Assembly (NCBI GenBank): GCA_019456255.1
Contig: VRUG01000003.1
Location: 124,001-188,000 of the forward strand
Reading direction: 5' to 3'
Source of the DNA: Planctomycetota bacterium
GTDB lineage: Bacteria > Planctomycetota > Phycisphaerae > Sedimentisphaerales > Anaerobacaceae
Length of the DNA: 64,000 nt
Shown here: piece by piece, positions 17,538-28,377 of the stretch
How positions within the stretch are numbered: the first letter of the stretch is position 1
Layout of the letters: each line of letters begins with the position of its first letter
Notes under the pieces: generated by a model
What the model was told of the DNA's origin: nothing
The model's input: only the letters and a program-made list of their open reading frames with translations
Databases searched by the model: none
Made by a program: the position numbers and the translations under genes

Positions 17538-18101
17538 ATGAGCAAAAAAATATTTATTCTAATTGCTGCATTGACATTATTCGTCGGTGCCTGTGATAAG
17601 ACCAGGCAAACAAAAGAAAAAAATGTGGGAGATAAAAAAATGCAAATCAAAATCACAAGTGCCGCTTTTGAAGAAGGTGGTATGATTCCATCAAAATATA
17701 CCTGCGACGGAGACGATGTGTCACCGCCTTTGCAGTTCGATGGCATCCCAGACGGCACCCGAGCGATAGCTCTAATAGCGGATGACCCCGATGCGCCTAT
17801 GGGCACATGGGTACACTGGGTCCTGTACAACCTTTCGGCGCACACAACCGAACTGCCCGAAAACATGCTGGACGATGAAACACTGCCAGACGGCACCAGG
17901 CAGGGGGTTACAGACTTTGGAAAAACCGGTTATGGGGGGCCGTGTCCGCCAAGCGGAACACACAGATACTACTTCAAAATTTACGCACTCGACAAAAAAA
18001 TAGACGTCGTTATTGTCCTCGACAAAGATGAACTGCTAAAACAAATGCAGGGACACATCATCGCCCAGGGACAGTTGATGGGAAAATACAAAAGACAGTA
18101 A
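17538..18101 (+). CDS. YbhB/YbcL-type PEBP-like lipoprotein
   Basis: 187 aa from the ATG at 17538, with GAGGG upstream; a TTG at 17520 would spoil the signal peptide. The N-terminus is a lipoprotein signal with lipobox VGAC (Cys19). The rest is the Raf-kinase-inhibitor-like/phosphatidylethanolamine-binding fold: KYTCDGDDVSPPL, DPDAPMGTWVHWVLYN and GYGGPCPPSGTHRY, the conserved ligand-pocket blocks. The bacterial role of this family is not established. It follows the small membrane protein by 25 nt and converges with the FHA gene 14 nt later. Confidence 0.92.
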   Translation: MSKKIFILIAALTLFVGACDKTRQTKEKNVGDKKMQIKITSAAFEEGGMIPSKYTCDGDDVSPPLQFDGIPDGTRAIALIADDPDAPMGTWVHWVLYNLSAHTTELPENMLDDETLPDGTRQGVTDFGKTGYGGPCPPSGTHRYYFKIYALDKKIDVVIVLDKDELLKQMQGHIIAQGQLMGKYKRQ

Positions 18102-18115
18102 GTGCGGACCGGAAC

Positions 18116-19003
18116 TTAAAAGTTTTCCAGAATTACCGAGGTGTGAATGACAAGCATTATCAGGTAATCCAAATCATTCAATGTGTAATGTTCGTGTGAC
18201 ATATCATTGTCAAGGTACACCACCCCGAAGCAGCCGCCAGAACCAATTATCGGAGCTATCATTGCCGAGCGTATCGGCTCCTTTTCCCTGCCAGGAGGAA
18301 TGCGCGGAAAAAGTAAAAGCTGTTTCTTGTCGACTGCCTGAGTTATCTTGTCCTTGAGTTTGATTTTGTCAAATACCACTTTTCCGCCCCCGCGTTTCTT
18401 ACCAGCGTGGCATGACATATCGCCGGAAGGTTGATTACGCAACGCGCACCAGATATGATAAGCGCTGAATTGTCGCTGTATGATATTGAGTAAAACCTTG
18501 AGCATTTCGTCAAGACTATTCGTCTTGCAAATCGCCTCGGTAGCTGCGGAAAAATCACGAGCGCGCTTGATAGGCATATTTATATCAGGGCTGTGACCAG
18601 GCTCTATTCTTCGTATTATCATCCGGGCCTCAAGAGGACTCGACGTTTCGTCCGGTGACCGCACTGCTGTCGTCAGAGTGTCCTCAAGGTTTATAGGCTT
18701 ATCTACTATCGTGTCGTCTTCGAGATTGATCTTGATATTGAAATTGGTTATACGAATCTCGTCCCCGCTTTTTATTTCAGATTTGTGAATTTCCTTGTCG
18801 TTTAGAAATGTCTTATTCGCTGAATCAAGGTCTTCCACCATCCACTTACCTGCCGCGGTGCTGTAAATTACCGCGTGATGTCGCGAGACCGTCCGGTCAG
18901 ACAAAAACACCTGACTGTCAGCGTGCCTGCCGATATTCACCGGACCATTGGCAAACTGAAACTCGTGTATCACATTACCATCTTGTTCTACTACCAAACG
19001 CAT
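18116..19003 (-). CDS. FHA domain - GAF domain protein
   Basis: 295 aa. The FHA domain is at about residues 1-95, with NIGRHADSQVFLSDRTVSRHH carrying the Gly-Arg and Ser-Arg-His phosphothreonine-binding positions, followed by GTFLND-like ANKTFLNDKEI. A linker (95-140) leads to a GAF domain (about 145-295: FSAATEAICKTNSLDEML, APIIGSGGCFGVVYLDN). FHA modules bind phosphothreonine partners of Ser/Thr kinases, and GAF modules bind small ligands or mediate dimerisation. No catalytic output is present, so it is probably an adaptor or sensor in Ser/Thr kinase signalling, which is abundant in planctomycetes. Transcribed divergently from mdh. Confidence 0.9.
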   Translation of the reverse strand: MRLVVEQDGNVIHEFQFANGPVNIGRHADSQVFLSDRTVSRHHAVIYSTAAGKWMVEDLDSANKTFLNDKEIHKSEIKSGDEIRITNFNIKINLEDDTIVDKPINLEDTLTTAVRSPDETSSPLEARMIIRRIEPGHSPDINMPIKRARDFSAATEAICKTNSLDEMLKVLLNIIQRQFSAYHIWCALRNQPSGDMSCHAGKKRGGGKVVFDKIKLKDKITQAVDKKQLLLFPRIPPGREKEPIRSAMIAPIIGSGGCFGVVYLDNDMSHEHYTLNDLDYLIMLVIHTSVILENF

Positions 19004-19225
19004 ATTGTTCGCTCCACATTTGGAACATTCATTCTCTCTTTATTATCGGCTTTTTCGATTGCTTTGTCAAGTCAACAATTATCTCGCTTACATGACATTA
19101 TATCGGTTGATAACGGCCTCAATTTGACTAAAATACCATCTATGAAAATTTTTCACTCGCTACTTTACTGATTTTGCATATAATTCCTGAATTAACACGC
19201 AGGAAAATAATGTGAGGATTTGATC

Positions 19226-20158
19226 GTGGCACAAAAAAAGATAACTGTAGTCGGTGCGGGCAATGTCGGAGCGACAACAGCACATATCGCAGCGACAAAA
19301 AATTTCGCGGACATCGTCCTTATAGACATCGTTGATGGCTTGGCCCAAGGCAAGGCGCTGGATATTGCCCAGGCAGGCTCAATACAAAAATTCGATTGCA
19401 AAGTTACCGGTACCTGTGACTGGCAAGTGACAAAGGATAGCGACATTGTTATTGTCACCAGCGGTCTGCCGAGAAAACCCGGCATGAGCAGGGATGACCT
19501 GATCGCAAAGAACACCGAAATCGTCAAAAGTGTTACACAGCAGATTGCGAAATATTCACCCGATGCATTTATAATTGTTGTCTGCAATCCGCTCGATGCA
19601 ATGGTTTATACCGCCTCTAAGGTCAGCGGTTTTGAGAAGAAAAAAATTATGGGAATGGCAGGGGCGTTGGATTGCGCCAGATACAATTACTTTATTGCTA
19701 CCGAACTTGATGTCAGCGTCAACGATGTGCAAAGTACCCTGATGGGGGGCCACGGTGACGATATGGTACCGCTGCCGAGATTCACCACCGTAAATGACAA
19801 GCCTCTAACAGAACTCCTATCAAAGGACAAAATTGAAGAAATCGTCGAGCGTACCCGAAAAGGCGGCATCGAAATTGTGAATCTGCTTGGCTACAGCGCA
19901 TATTACGCACCAGCAGCAGGAGCCGTTAAAATGGCAGAAGCTATCTTGACTGACAACAAAACCACCATACCATGCTGTGTCTATTGCGACAAAGAATATG
20001 GCGCAGGAGGTTATTTTGTTGGAGTCCCAGCCCAATTGGGAGCTGCCGGCGTTGAAAAGGTCATAGAACTGGATTTAGACGCCGATGAGCGGATTTTATT
20101 CGAAAAATCTCTCGCACATGTCAAAGAACTTGTCAAAAAAGTTGGAGAAATGTTGTAA
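19226..20158 (+). CDS. mdh: Malate dehydrogenase (LDH-like MDH family), GTG start
   Basis: 310 aa from the GTG at 19226, chosen because GAGGA stands 7 nt upstream; the TTG at 19220 is too close to it. It interconverts malate and oxaloacetate with NAD+. Motifs: the Rossmann loop VVGAGNVGA, Asp in LIDIVDG (NAD preference), substrate arginines in LPRKPGMSRDD (Arg in place of the Gln of lactate dehydrogenases, so malate), catalytic Asp/Arg in the ALDCARYN region, and His in GGHGDDMVPLPR. Length matches the trimeric/tetrameric LDH-like MDH group. A TATAAT at 19179-19184 may be its -10 box, without a good -35. Confidence 0.95.
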   Translation: MAQKKITVVGAGNVGATTAHIAATKNFADIVLIDIVDGLAQGKALDIAQAGSIQKFDCKVTGTCDWQVTKDSDIVIVTSGLPRKPGMSRDDLIAKNTEIVKSVTQQIAKYSPDAFIIVVCNPLDAMVYTASKVSGFEKKKIMGMAGALDCARYNYFIATELDVSVNDVQSTLMGGHGDDMVPLPRFTTVNDKPLTELLSKDKIEEIVERTRKGGIEIVNLLGYSAYYAPAAGAVKMAEAILTDNKTTIPCCVYCDKEYGAGGYFVGVPAQLGAAGVEKVIELDLDADERILFEKSLAHVKELVKKVGEML

Positions 20159-20280
20159 CTCCATATAATCTAAGTAGATACACGCATTTTTTTTTCTGAC
20201 AACTATCTATTGCCTTTTTGAACTAAATAGTGTAGATTGCTCACTTTATAGCTTAATAGGTTTATATAATAGGGACTCGA

Positions 20281-20586
20281 ATGGAATTGATAAAGAAGAT
20301 CAAAGAGGCCGAGGCTAAAGCTGAGCAAATCATAGAACAAGCCAAAGCAGACACAATCAAACAGGCTCAACAGGATGCGCAAAGCCGTTCACAGGCTCTC
20401 GAAGATGCCGAACTGAGCAGAAAAAGAGCAATCGCAGAAGCCGTCACTGCTGCAAATGCACAAGGACTTGCCGAAATTGAGGGCATAAAGGCACAGGCTG
20501 CGCAAGCCCGCCAGCAGCTAAGGGACAGCGTCTCAGACAAAACTAACTCAGCAGTAGCTAAGGTGGTACAAAACCTAAAAGGATAA
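20281..20586 (+). CDS. V/A-type ATPase peripheral stalk subunit G/H-like
   Basis: 101 aa, almost entirely charged and Ala-rich helix (KIKEAEAKAEQIIEQAKADT and on), a coiled coil as in the stalk subunit called G or H that pairs with subunit E. It is the first gene of the nine-gene ATPase operon and lies 3 nt before subunit I, matching the Thermus order G-I-L-E-C-F-A-B-D. TATAAT at 20265-20270 is only 10 nt before the ATG, so either that is not the -10 box or the leader is extremely short; an AGGGA box lies 6 nt upstream. Confidence 0.85.
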   Translation: MELIKKIKEAEAKAEQIIEQAKADTIKQAQQDAQSRSQALEDAELSRKRAIAEAVTAANAQGLAEIEGIKAQAAQARQQLRDSVSDKTNSAVAKVVQNLKG

Positions 20587-20589
20587 ACA

Positions 20590-22575
20590 ATGGCTATTGC
20601 TAAAATGTTAAAAGTTATGATTGTCTCCCACCAGAGTCAGGCAAAAGAACTGCTCGATGCCGTTCAGCACGCCTCTGTCATGGAAATACTCGACGCTGAA
20701 CGCGCAATGGTCAGCAAAGAATGGCCTGAACTTAGCGTCGAAGCGCAAAGACCAAGAGATATAGAAGAACTCGTCGACAATCTCGCCAAAAGTATTACAT
20801 TCCTTTCGCAATACCGACAGGAAAAAGGCGGGATACTAAGTGCCCTGGCTCCGCGAGCAGTTATCGAAGACAAAAAATATACCGAGGTTGTTTCAAGCCA
20901 GCAAGCCATGCAGATACTTGAGCAGGCCCGCAAATGTCAATCTGAGCTGACTGACCTACAGGCTAAAAGAGAAAACTGTGCCGGCCAAATCGAAATGCTA
21001 AACCCATGGAAAAATCTGCAAACGCCTCTCGAACAATTAGCTGACCTTAAAACTACCGTTTCGCTGGTAGGCCTGATTACCGACCAGAACTTAAGCGAGG
21101 CAAAAGATAAAGTTGCCGAGCTTGGTGCCGTAATGGAAACCGTTGGAGAGACTAACCATCTTTATGCATGCATCGTTATTAGCTTAAAGGAAAATGCCAT
21201 CGAAGTTCAAAAGGCACTTCGGGCATGCGATTTCGACGCCGTAGCTTTCGAGGGGCTAACCGGAACAGCCGCTGAACTTATCGAAGAACACAAACAAGAA
21301 CTCATAACCATAGATGAACAAATTACTGAACAAAAAAATACCGCGACAGAACTTTCTAAAGAAACTGTAAAACTTGGTATTCTCTTTGACCACAATCAAA
21401 ACCTCGCCTCACGAGAAAAAGCGAGAATAACCGCACCTGCCACAAAACACACAGTGCTGTTTGAAGGCTGGGTACGAAAAAAGGATTATAAAAAACTTGA
21501 AAAGGTCGTCGCAAAATTCGATGCTGCCAGTCTAAGCGAAATTGACCTCGCCGAAGATGAACAGATACCAGTCGAAATAGAAAATAATCGTTTTATCAAA
21601 CCATTCGAGGTCGTGACAAGACTTTACGGCATGCCCCAGCACATCGAGATTGACCCAACCGCACTATTGGCGCCGTTTTTCGCCCTATTCTTCGCACTTT
21701 GTCTCACCGATGTAGGATATGGACTGATTATCATAGGGTTATGCGTGTTCCTGATTAAAAAAATGCAGGGCGATAAAAAACTGTTGTGGATGCTCCTCGG
21801 ATGTTCGGTAGTAACTATAGGAACAGGTGTGATGACAGGGGGATGGTTCGGAGATTCCGTACAGCAACTCTCCGCTGCTTTCGGATGGACATGGCTTGCA
21901 GATGCAAGAAAATCGGTCATGTGGTTCGACCCGATGGTTGAGCCGATGATTTTCTTTAACCTTTCGTTAGCACTCGGATATTTGCATATCATGGTCGGGC
22001 TCCTCACTGCATTCGTATGCAACCTCCAAAGAAAAGAATTCGTTGCCGCGGTATTCGACCAATTGGTCTGGCTTGTAATGCTAAATGCCATCGTCCTTAA
22101 ACTTTTCGGTACCAGCTTGGGACTCTCACCGCAAGCTTCCGCTATCTTCGGCAAAGTTGCGATGGTACCTGCGGCAATGATTGTTATCTTTAGCCAAAGA
22201 GAAGGACCATGGGCAGGAAGAATCGCTATGGGATGTTACAACCTCTTTAGCACCATCTTCTACATGGGCGACGTACTTAGCTATCTGAGACTTATGGCGC
22301 TGGGAATGGTCACAGGAGGATTGGCTATGGCATTCAATGTCATGGCAAAAACCGCAAGCGAAGGAGGGACTATTACAGGATATGTCCTTATGGTAGTAAT
22401 ACTCATAGTGGGCCACATATTCAACACGTTTATCTCCGGACTAAGCGCATTCGTCCATACGATTCGATTGCAGTTCGTTGAGTTCTTCCCGAAATTTATG
22501 GAAGGCGGAGGAACGCAATTTATGCCTTTAACAAAACAATATAAACACGTGTACATTAGTGAAAATGAAAAATAA
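20590..22575 (+). CDS. ntpI: V/A-type ATPase subunit I (a subunit)
   Basis: 661 aa, the typical size. The N-terminal cytoplasmic half (about residues 1-345) is rich in coiled coil and binds the peripheral stalks. The C-terminal half has about seven membrane helices (ALLAPFFALFFALCLTDVGYGL through VGHIFNTFISGLSAFVHTIRLQFVEFF). The last contains the conserved Arg in HTIRLQ that faces the ion-binding Glu of the K ring and is required for ion transport. It forms the ion half-channels of the Vo motor. Second gene of the operon. Confidence 0.95.
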   Translation: MAIAKMLKVMIVSHQSQAKELLDAVQHASVMEILDAERAMVSKEWPELSVEAQRPRDIEELVDNLAKSITFLSQYRQEKGGILSALAPRAVIEDKKYTEVVSSQQAMQILEQARKCQSELTDLQAKRENCAGQIEMLNPWKNLQTPLEQLADLKTTVSLVGLITDQNLSEAKDKVAELGAVMETVGETNHLYACIVISLKENAIEVQKALRACDFDAVAFEGLTGTAAELIEEHKQELITIDEQITEQKNTATELSKETVKLGILFDHNQNLASREKARITAPATKHTVLFEGWVRKKDYKKLEKVVAKFDAASLSEIDLAEDEQIPVEIENNRFIKPFEVVTRLYGMPQHIEIDPTALLAPFFALFFALCLTDVGYGLIIIGLCVFLIKKMQGDKKLLWMLLGCSVVTIGTGVMTGGWFGDSVQQLSAAFGWTWLADARKSVMWFDPMVEPMIFFNLSLALGYLHIMVGLLTAFVCNLQRKEFVAAVFDQLVWLVMLNAIVLKLFGTSLGLSPQASAIFGKVAMVPAAMIVIFSQREGPWAGRIAMGCYNLFSTIFYMGDVLSYLRLMALGMVTGGLAMAFNVMAKTASEGGTITGYVLMVVILIVGHIFNTFISGLSAFVHTIRLQFVEFFPKFMEGGGTQFMPLTKQYKHVYISENEK

Positions 22576-22587
22576 AATAGAAGCTAA

Positions 22588-23136
<549 letters not shown>

Positions 23137-23178
23137 AAATTACTGATTAACATTTAAACTCGTTATGGTGGATTGAAT

Positions 23179-23772
23179 ATGGATGCCAAAGGTGTAATAG
23201 ATAAGATACTCTCTGATGCTAACGCGCAGGCCGAGGATATTAAAAAACAGGCGAAGGTGAAAACCGACGCTGAAAAACAAAAACTCGACGCCCAGATTAA
23301 CAAACACGAAAAGCAAACGACCGTTCTTGTTGAAAAAGCAGCAGAAGAGAAAAAATCCCATATCCTCGCAGCGGCGAGAATGGAAATTGCAAAAGAATAC
23401 CTGGCGGAAAAAAGAAAAATCCTTGACGATATTTTTGAACAGGCACAAAAGAAATTGCAAAATCTCCCTGAGGATGAATATAAAAAGATTTGCACCAAGC
23501 TCATGGTACAGGCCGTCGAAAGCGGTGACGAGGAAGTTGTCGTCGATGTAAACGAGAAATGTATCGACCATGAATTCATCAAGCTGATAAATCGTGAACT
23601 CGGACCTGGATTTAAGGGTAACCTTAGACTTTACGACCAAAAAGAGGATATCGGCGCAGGGTTCATCCTTAAACGAGGCAGAATTAAAAATAATGTTTCT
23701 ATGAATGTATTATTGGAACAGCTGCGAAAGCAACTGGAAATCGAATTAGCAAATGAACTCTTTGCAAACTAA
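23179..23772 (+). CDS. ntpE: V/A-type ATPase subunit E (peripheral stalk)
   Basis: 197 aa from the ATG at 23179, with GGTGG 7 nt upstream; a TTG at 23173 is less likely. A long charged helix (about residues 1-100) is followed by a small alpha/beta domain (LRLYDQKEDIGAGFILKRGRI is the conserved C-terminal block). It pairs with the G/H-like subunit as the stator linking the A3B3 head to subunit I. The next gene begins directly at its stop codon. Confidence 0.92.
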   Translation: MDAKGVIDKILSDANAQAEDIKKQAKVKTDAEKQKLDAQINKHEKQTTVLVEKAAEEKKSHILAAARMEIAKEYLAEKRKILDDIFEQAQKKLQNLPEDEYKKICTKLMVQAVESGDEEVVVDVNEKCIDHEFIKLINRELGPGFKGNLRLYDQKEDIGAGFILKRGRIKNNVSMNVLLEQLRKQLEIELANELFAN

Positions 23773-24807
23773 ATGACTGAATTAACCGAACAAATTGTTT
23801 TGAATTTTAATAAGTTCCCGTCGATTGGAGCCGAAAATTGGGAGTACGCCTTTGCTTGCGCCCAGGTTAGAGCTCTTGAAATCGGGATGCTCACTCGCCC
23901 AATGCTCCTTGATATGATAAATGCTGAAAATTTTCAGACCGCTGTCGATATCCTAAGCTCTACCGAATATGCCTTCGGGCCCGCAAAAGAATTCGACGAA
24001 CTCGAACCTATCCTGCAGACAAAAAGAACCGAAATAAGAAAACTCTTTAAAGAGTTAATTGTCGAGCAGCCCATCGTCGAACTCATAAGCGCAAGAGAGG
24101 ATTTTGCTAATTTGCGTTTGGCACTTCGGAGAAAGCTCACCGACAAACCAATCGGAACCGATTACAACAATGACGGCTCCATACCCGCCGAACGATTCGA
24201 GCAAACATTCGAGGAAGAAGATTACTCCACGCTTCCGCTCTATCTAAGGCAGGCAATTGAAAATGCCGTCCTTGCCTATTATCAAAACAAGGACGTCCGC
24301 CAGATAGATTATGCCATCGACAAGCTGCAGGCCCAGCACAACCTTGACCTCGCAATTCAGTTAAACAGCACTTTCCTGCTTGAACTTTGCAGAATGCAGA
24401 TTGATTTGAACAATATCCGAACGATGCTTCGACTAAAATTCCGTGAATCCGACCAGCGAGACCTCTTCATCGAGGGCGGCTACATCAGCACCGTGACATT
24501 ACGCCACGGACTTGATATCGGATACGAAGCCATCGTTCCGCTGTTCTTCTCGACACCTTATTATGAGATTATGGAGATAGGCGTTACCTACCTCACCTCA
24601 AACAAGTCATTCTTAAAACTCGAACAGCATTGCGAGGACCATCTGATGGAGTTCCTGAAAACAACTTCGCAAATTACCGCGGGCCATCAGCCTGTCGTCG
24701 CTTATCTATTAAGAAAAGAAAATGAAATTCGCAAAATACGTCTGATTCTGACCGCTAAGAAAAATAACCTCGATGCGAGACTGATTCTGGACCGTCTTGG
24801 AGATTAA
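23773..24807 (+). CDS. ntpC: V/A-type ATPase subunit C (central stalk socket, d subunit)
   Basis: 344 aa, all-helical, matching the AtpC/NtpC (V-type d) family that docks the rotor shaft on the c-ring. Recognisable features include the N-terminal EYAFACAQVRALE block and the C-terminal YLLRKENEIRKIRLILTAKK. The ATG abuts the TAA of subunit E with no ribosome site between them, so translation is probably by reinitiation. Located in the cytosol at the membrane face. Confidence 0.9.
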   Translation: MTELTEQIVLNFNKFPSIGAENWEYAFACAQVRALEIGMLTRPMLLDMINAENFQTAVDILSSTEYAFGPAKEFDELEPILQTKRTEIRKLFKELIVEQPIVELISAREDFANLRLALRRKLTDKPIGTDYNNDGSIPAERFEQTFEEEDYSTLPLYLRQAIENAVLAYYQNKDVRQIDYAIDKLQAQHNLDLAIQLNSTFLLELCRMQIDLNNIRTMLRLKFRESDQRDLFIEGGYISTVTLRHGLDIGYEAIVPLFFSTPYYEIMEIGVTYLTSNKSFLKLEQHCEDHLMEFLKTTSQITAGHQPVVAYLLRKENEIRKIRLILTAKKNNLDARLILDRLGD

Positions 24808-24809
24808 CT

Positions 24810-25133
24810 TTGGAAGGAAAAATCGCAATTTTAGGTGATACTGATTTTGTCATGCCGTTCTCGGCACTCGGAGCCGATACGTTCCCCGTTGGCTTAAAAG
24901 AAGACGAAATTACCCAGGGCGCCAAAAAAATACTCGACGAGGAATACGCGCTCGTGATTATTCCTGAAAACATTGCAAAAATCGCAGAGGAGGTTTTCTC
25001 TGTTAAACAAAATAGCCCGACCCCATGTGTCGTCATCGTGCCGTTCACGACCGAACCGGAAGGTTTCGCGACGCAGGCGCTGGGACAAGCACTTAAGTTG
25101 GCTACTGGTATTGATATTTTACAAAGTGATTAA
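24810..25133 (+). CDS. ntpF: V/A-type ATPase subunit F, TTG start
   Basis: 107 aa. It starts at TTG, with GGAG 7 nt upstream inside the end of subunit C and no in-frame ATG near. The Rossmann-like fold (KIAILGDTDFVMPFSALGADTFPV; ALVIIPENIA; PCVVIVPF) is that of the F subunit, which sits with D in the central rotor stalk. Two nt separate it from subunit C. Confidence 0.92.
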   Translation: MEGKIAILGDTDFVMPFSALGADTFPVGLKEDEITQGAKKILDEEYALVIIPENIAKIAEEVFSVKQNSPTPCVVIVPFTTEPEGFATQALGQALKLATGIDILQSD

Positions 25134-25154
25134 TTTTCGATATGAGGTTTTCTG

Positions 25155-26930
25155 ATGAGTGAAACAATTCAAGGTAAAGTTGTAAAAGTTGCAGGGCCCG
25201 TTGTCGTCGCAGAAGGTATGACCGGGGCCAGAATGTATGATGTGGTTCGAGTTAGTAAATTGAACCTTATCGGCGAAATCGTCGAATTGCATGGCGATTT
25301 GGCTTCTATTCAGGTTTACGAGGAAACTGTCGGCATAGGACCAGGCGAACCGGTCGTCAACACAGGGGTACCTCTAAGCGTTGAACTTGGCCCGGGACTG
25401 ATTGAAAGTATTTACGACGGCATCCAAAGGCCCCTTGAATCCCTATATGCAGTTGAAGGGGCCTTCATGAAGAGAGGTACCGACCTGCCAGGCCTCAATC
25501 GCGAAAAGAAGTGGCACTTTAAGCCAACCGTCGAAGCAGGAATAAAAGTTAATCCCGGTGACATCATCGGTGAAGTTGATGAGTCATCGCTCGTAATGCA
25601 TAAGATTATGATACCTGCCGGTGTCAGCGGAACATTACAAAAAATAACCGAAGGCGATTATACCGTCGTGCAAGATATCGCTACAGTAGTCGCCGAAGAC
25701 GGAACCGAAACACAATTGCAGATGATGCAGAAATGGCCTGTACGTAACGCAAGAAACGTACAAAGAAGACTTGCTCCGAATGAGATTCTAAGAACAGGCC
25801 AGCGTGTCATCGATACCTTCTTCCCAATCTCGAAAGGTGGTACAGCTTGTGTCCCAGGACCTTTCGGAACTGGAAAAACGGTTGTTCAGCATCAACTGGC
25901 AAAGTGGGTTGATGCCGAGGTCGTGATTTACGTAGGCTGCGGCGAACGAGGCAACGAAATGACTGACGTGCTAACAGAGTTCCCTGAACTAAAGGACCCG
26001 CGTACTGGAGAACCTTTAATGAAACGTTCGGTACTTATCGCTAACACCTCGAACATGCCTGTTGCCGCAAGAGAAGCCTCGGTGTATACCGGTATCACAA
26101 TCGCCGAATACTTCCGTGACATGGGTATGTCGGTAGCGTTGATGGCCGACAGTACTAGCCGATGGGCAGAAGCCATGAGAGAAATTTCTACACGCCTCGA
26201 AGAAATGCCCGCAGAAGAAGGATACCCCGCCTATCTCGGCGCACGTATCGCATCATTCTACGAAAGAGCAGGCCGGGTACAATGCCAAGGCGGACCAGAA
26301 AGAGAAGGTGCTCTTTCAATCATCGGTGCTGTAAGCCCGCCAGGTGGTGACCTTTCTGACTCAGTCGTACAGGCAACCCTGCATGTAACAAAAGTTTTCT
26401 GGTCACTACAGGGACGTCTCGCATACCAAAGACATTTCCCTGCTATCGACTGGCTCACAAGCTACTCGTTCTACAAACAATACCTTAAAAACTGCTTCGA
26501 TGACGCTGACCAGGGACTGGAAATGGATAATTTAGTCGCTGAAGCTATGGCACTGCTCGAGAAAGAATCGAACCTGCTCGAAATCGTTAGGCTCGTCGGT
26601 GCAGAAGCACTCTCGCCGCAGGACAGATTCGCACTCGAAACGTCACGAACTATTAGAGAAGACTACCTACACCAGAACGCCTTCCACAAAGTTGACACAT
26701 ATACTTCAATGCTGAAACAATACGAAATGCTCAAGACAATATTGTTCTTCCACAAACAGGCACTTAAAGCTATCGAGGCAGGCGTCGACATCAATGATAT
26801 ATCGAAACTTAAAGTGAGAGAGGATATCGCAAGAGCAAAATATATTCCGCAGGATGAAATGGAGAAAATTCCGCAAATTAGAGAAACAATAGAAAAGCAG
26901 ATAAAAGAATTACAGGCAGCCGGAGTCTAA
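25155..26930 (+). CDS. ntpA: V/A-type ATPase catalytic subunit A
   Basis: 591 aa. It hydrolyses or makes ATP in the A3B3 head. The beta-barrel N-terminus (GKVVKVAGPVVVAEGM) is followed by the A-type-specific insert (about residues 110-190), the P-loop GPFGTGKT near residues 234-241, the catalytic Glu in CGERGNEMTDVL, and Walker B VALMADSTSRWAEA. Length and the insert distinguish it from the B subunit and F-type beta. A GAGG box precedes the ATG. Confidence 0.97.
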   Translation: MSETIQGKVVKVAGPVVVAEGMTGARMYDVVRVSKLNLIGEIVELHGDLASIQVYEETVGIGPGEPVVNTGVPLSVELGPGLIESIYDGIQRPLESLYAVEGAFMKRGTDLPGLNREKKWHFKPTVEAGIKVNPGDIIGEVDESSLVMHKIMIPAGVSGTLQKITEGDYTVVQDIATVVAEDGTETQLQMMQKWPVRNARNVQRRLAPNEILRTGQRVIDTFFPISKGGTACVPGPFGTGKTVVQHQLAKWVDAEVVIYVGCGERGNEMTDVLTEFPELKDPRTGEPLMKRSVLIANTSNMPVAAREASVYTGITIAEYFRDMGMSVALMADSTSRWAEAMREISTRLEEMPAEEGYPAYLGARIASFYERAGRVQCQGGPEREGALSIIGAVSPPGGDLSDSVVQATLHVTKVFWSLQGRLAYQRHFPAIDWLTSYSFYKQYLKNCFDDADQGLEMDNLVAEAMALLEKESNLLEIVRLVGAEALSPQDRFALETSRTIREDYLHQNAFHKVDTYTSMLKQYEMLKTILFFHKQALKAIEAGVDINDISKLKVREDIARAKYIPQDEMEKIPQIRETIEKQIKELQAAGV

Positions 26931-26957
26931 AAGGCTTGTTTAAAACAGGAGTTTGAG

Positions 26958-28370
26958 ATGTTAAAAGAATACCAGACAGTAACAGAAATTTATGGCCCGC
27001 TAATGCTCGTCGAAAAAATCGATGGTGCTAAATATGGACACATCGTTGACATCGAACTTGGCGATGGCTCGAAACGTCACGGCCAAATCTTACAGGTCGA
27101 AAATGATAAGGTACTCCTCCAGGTCTTCGAAGGAACAAATGGTATCGATGTCGATACAAGTACCGTCCGTTTTCTGGCAAAACCGCTGGAGTTGGCAGTC
27201 TCGCCTGACATTCTCGGTAGAGTTTTCACCGGTCTCGGCGTACCTAAAGACGGCGGCCCGGACATCATCCCTGACAAAAGACTCGATATTAACGGAAACC
27301 CCATCAATCCGTTTGCACGAGACTATCCAAACGAGTTCATCCAGACCGGCATTTCAACGATTGATGGCTTAAACCCAATCGTTAGAGGCCAAAAGCTTCC
27401 TATCTTCTCCGGTGCTGGACTGCCTCACGATGAAATCACCGCACAAATTGCAAGACAAGCGACCGTCTTAGGAAAAGGTGAAGAATTCGCCGTCGTATTT
27501 GCCGCTATGGGTATCACCTTTGAAGCCGCGCAGTTCTTCATCGACGACCTCACCGAAACAGGCGCCATCGAACGAGCTGTCATGTTCATGAACCTCGCGA
27601 ATGACCCTGCAATCGAACGAATCGCTACTCCGCGTTTCGCTCTGACCGCAGCTGAATATCTCGCGTTCGAACTCGATAAGCACGTACTGGTTATCCTGAA
27701 CGACATGACAAACTATTGCGAAGCACTGAGAGAAATCTCCGCCGCGAGAAAAGAAGTTCCGGGCCGAAGAGGATACCCCGGATACCTCTACACCGACCTT
27801 GCTATGATCTATGAAAGAGCGGGGCGTATAAAAGGCAAAAAGGGTTCCATCACAATGATACCCGTACTGACAATGCCAGAAGATGACAAAACCCATCCGG
27901 TGCCAGACCTTACAGGTTACATCACCGAGGGACAGATTATTTTGTCACGCTCTCTCCACCGCCAGTCCGTCGCACCACCGGTAGATGCTCTGCCGTCACT
28001 GTCGCGACTAAAAGATAAAGGTATCGGCGCAGGAAAAACACGTGAGGACCACGCAGATCTTTACAATCAGCTTTACGCCGCATACGCGAGAGGAAAAGAA
28101 GCTCAGGAATTAGCTACCATTATGGGCGAAGCCGCTCTTTCAAACGAAGACAAAAAGTACATGACATTCGCGAACGAATTTGAAGCAAGATATGTCACCC
28201 AGGACTATTACGAAAATCGTAGCATCGAAACCACACTTGATTTAGGCTGGGAACTGCTCAGCATGTTCGATAATGTTGAACTAAAACGTATCGACATAGA
28301 ACTCATCGACAAATATATGCCGAGATTTAGAAAAGAACAGAAAAACGAAGAAGCCGCAAAAGAGGAATAG
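26958..28370 (+). CDS. ntpB: V/A-type ATPase non-catalytic subunit B
   Basis: 470 aa. It alternates with A in the head. It has no intact P-loop ([10 protein letters not shown] in its place), as expected for B. Other B-type blocks are [44 protein letters not shown] and [22 protein letters not shown] precedes the ATG. It lies 27 nt after A and 7 nt before D. Confidence 0.97.
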   Translation: MLKEYQTVTEIYGPLMLVEKIDGAKYGHIVDIELGDGSKRHGQILQVENDKVLLQVFEGTNGIDVDTSTVRFLAKPLELAVSPDILGRVFTGLGVPKDGGPDIIPDKRLDINGNPINPFARDYPNEFIQTGISTIDGLNPIVRGQKLPIFSGAGLPHDEITAQIARQATVLGKGEEFAVVFAAMGITFEAAQFFIDDLTETGAIERAVMFMNLANDPAIERIATPRFALTAAEYLAFELDKHVLVILNDMTNYCEALREISAARKEVPGRRGYPGYLYTDLAMIYERAGRIKGKKGSITMIPVLTMPEDDKTHPVPDLTGYITEGQIILSRSLHRQSVAPPVDALPSLSRLKDKGIGAGKTREDHADLYNQLYAAYARGKEAQELATIMGEAALSNEDKKYMTFANEFEARYVTQDYYENRSIETTLDLGWELLSMFDNVELKRIDIELIDKYMPRFRKEQKNEEAAKEE

Positions 28371-28377
28371 CTAAACA

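Noticed and set aside
20265-20280. Leaderless start of the ATPase operon from TATAAT at 20265
   Set aside because: No suitable -35 box at normal spacing and an AGGGA ribosome site exists before the ATG, so a more distant promoter is as likely.
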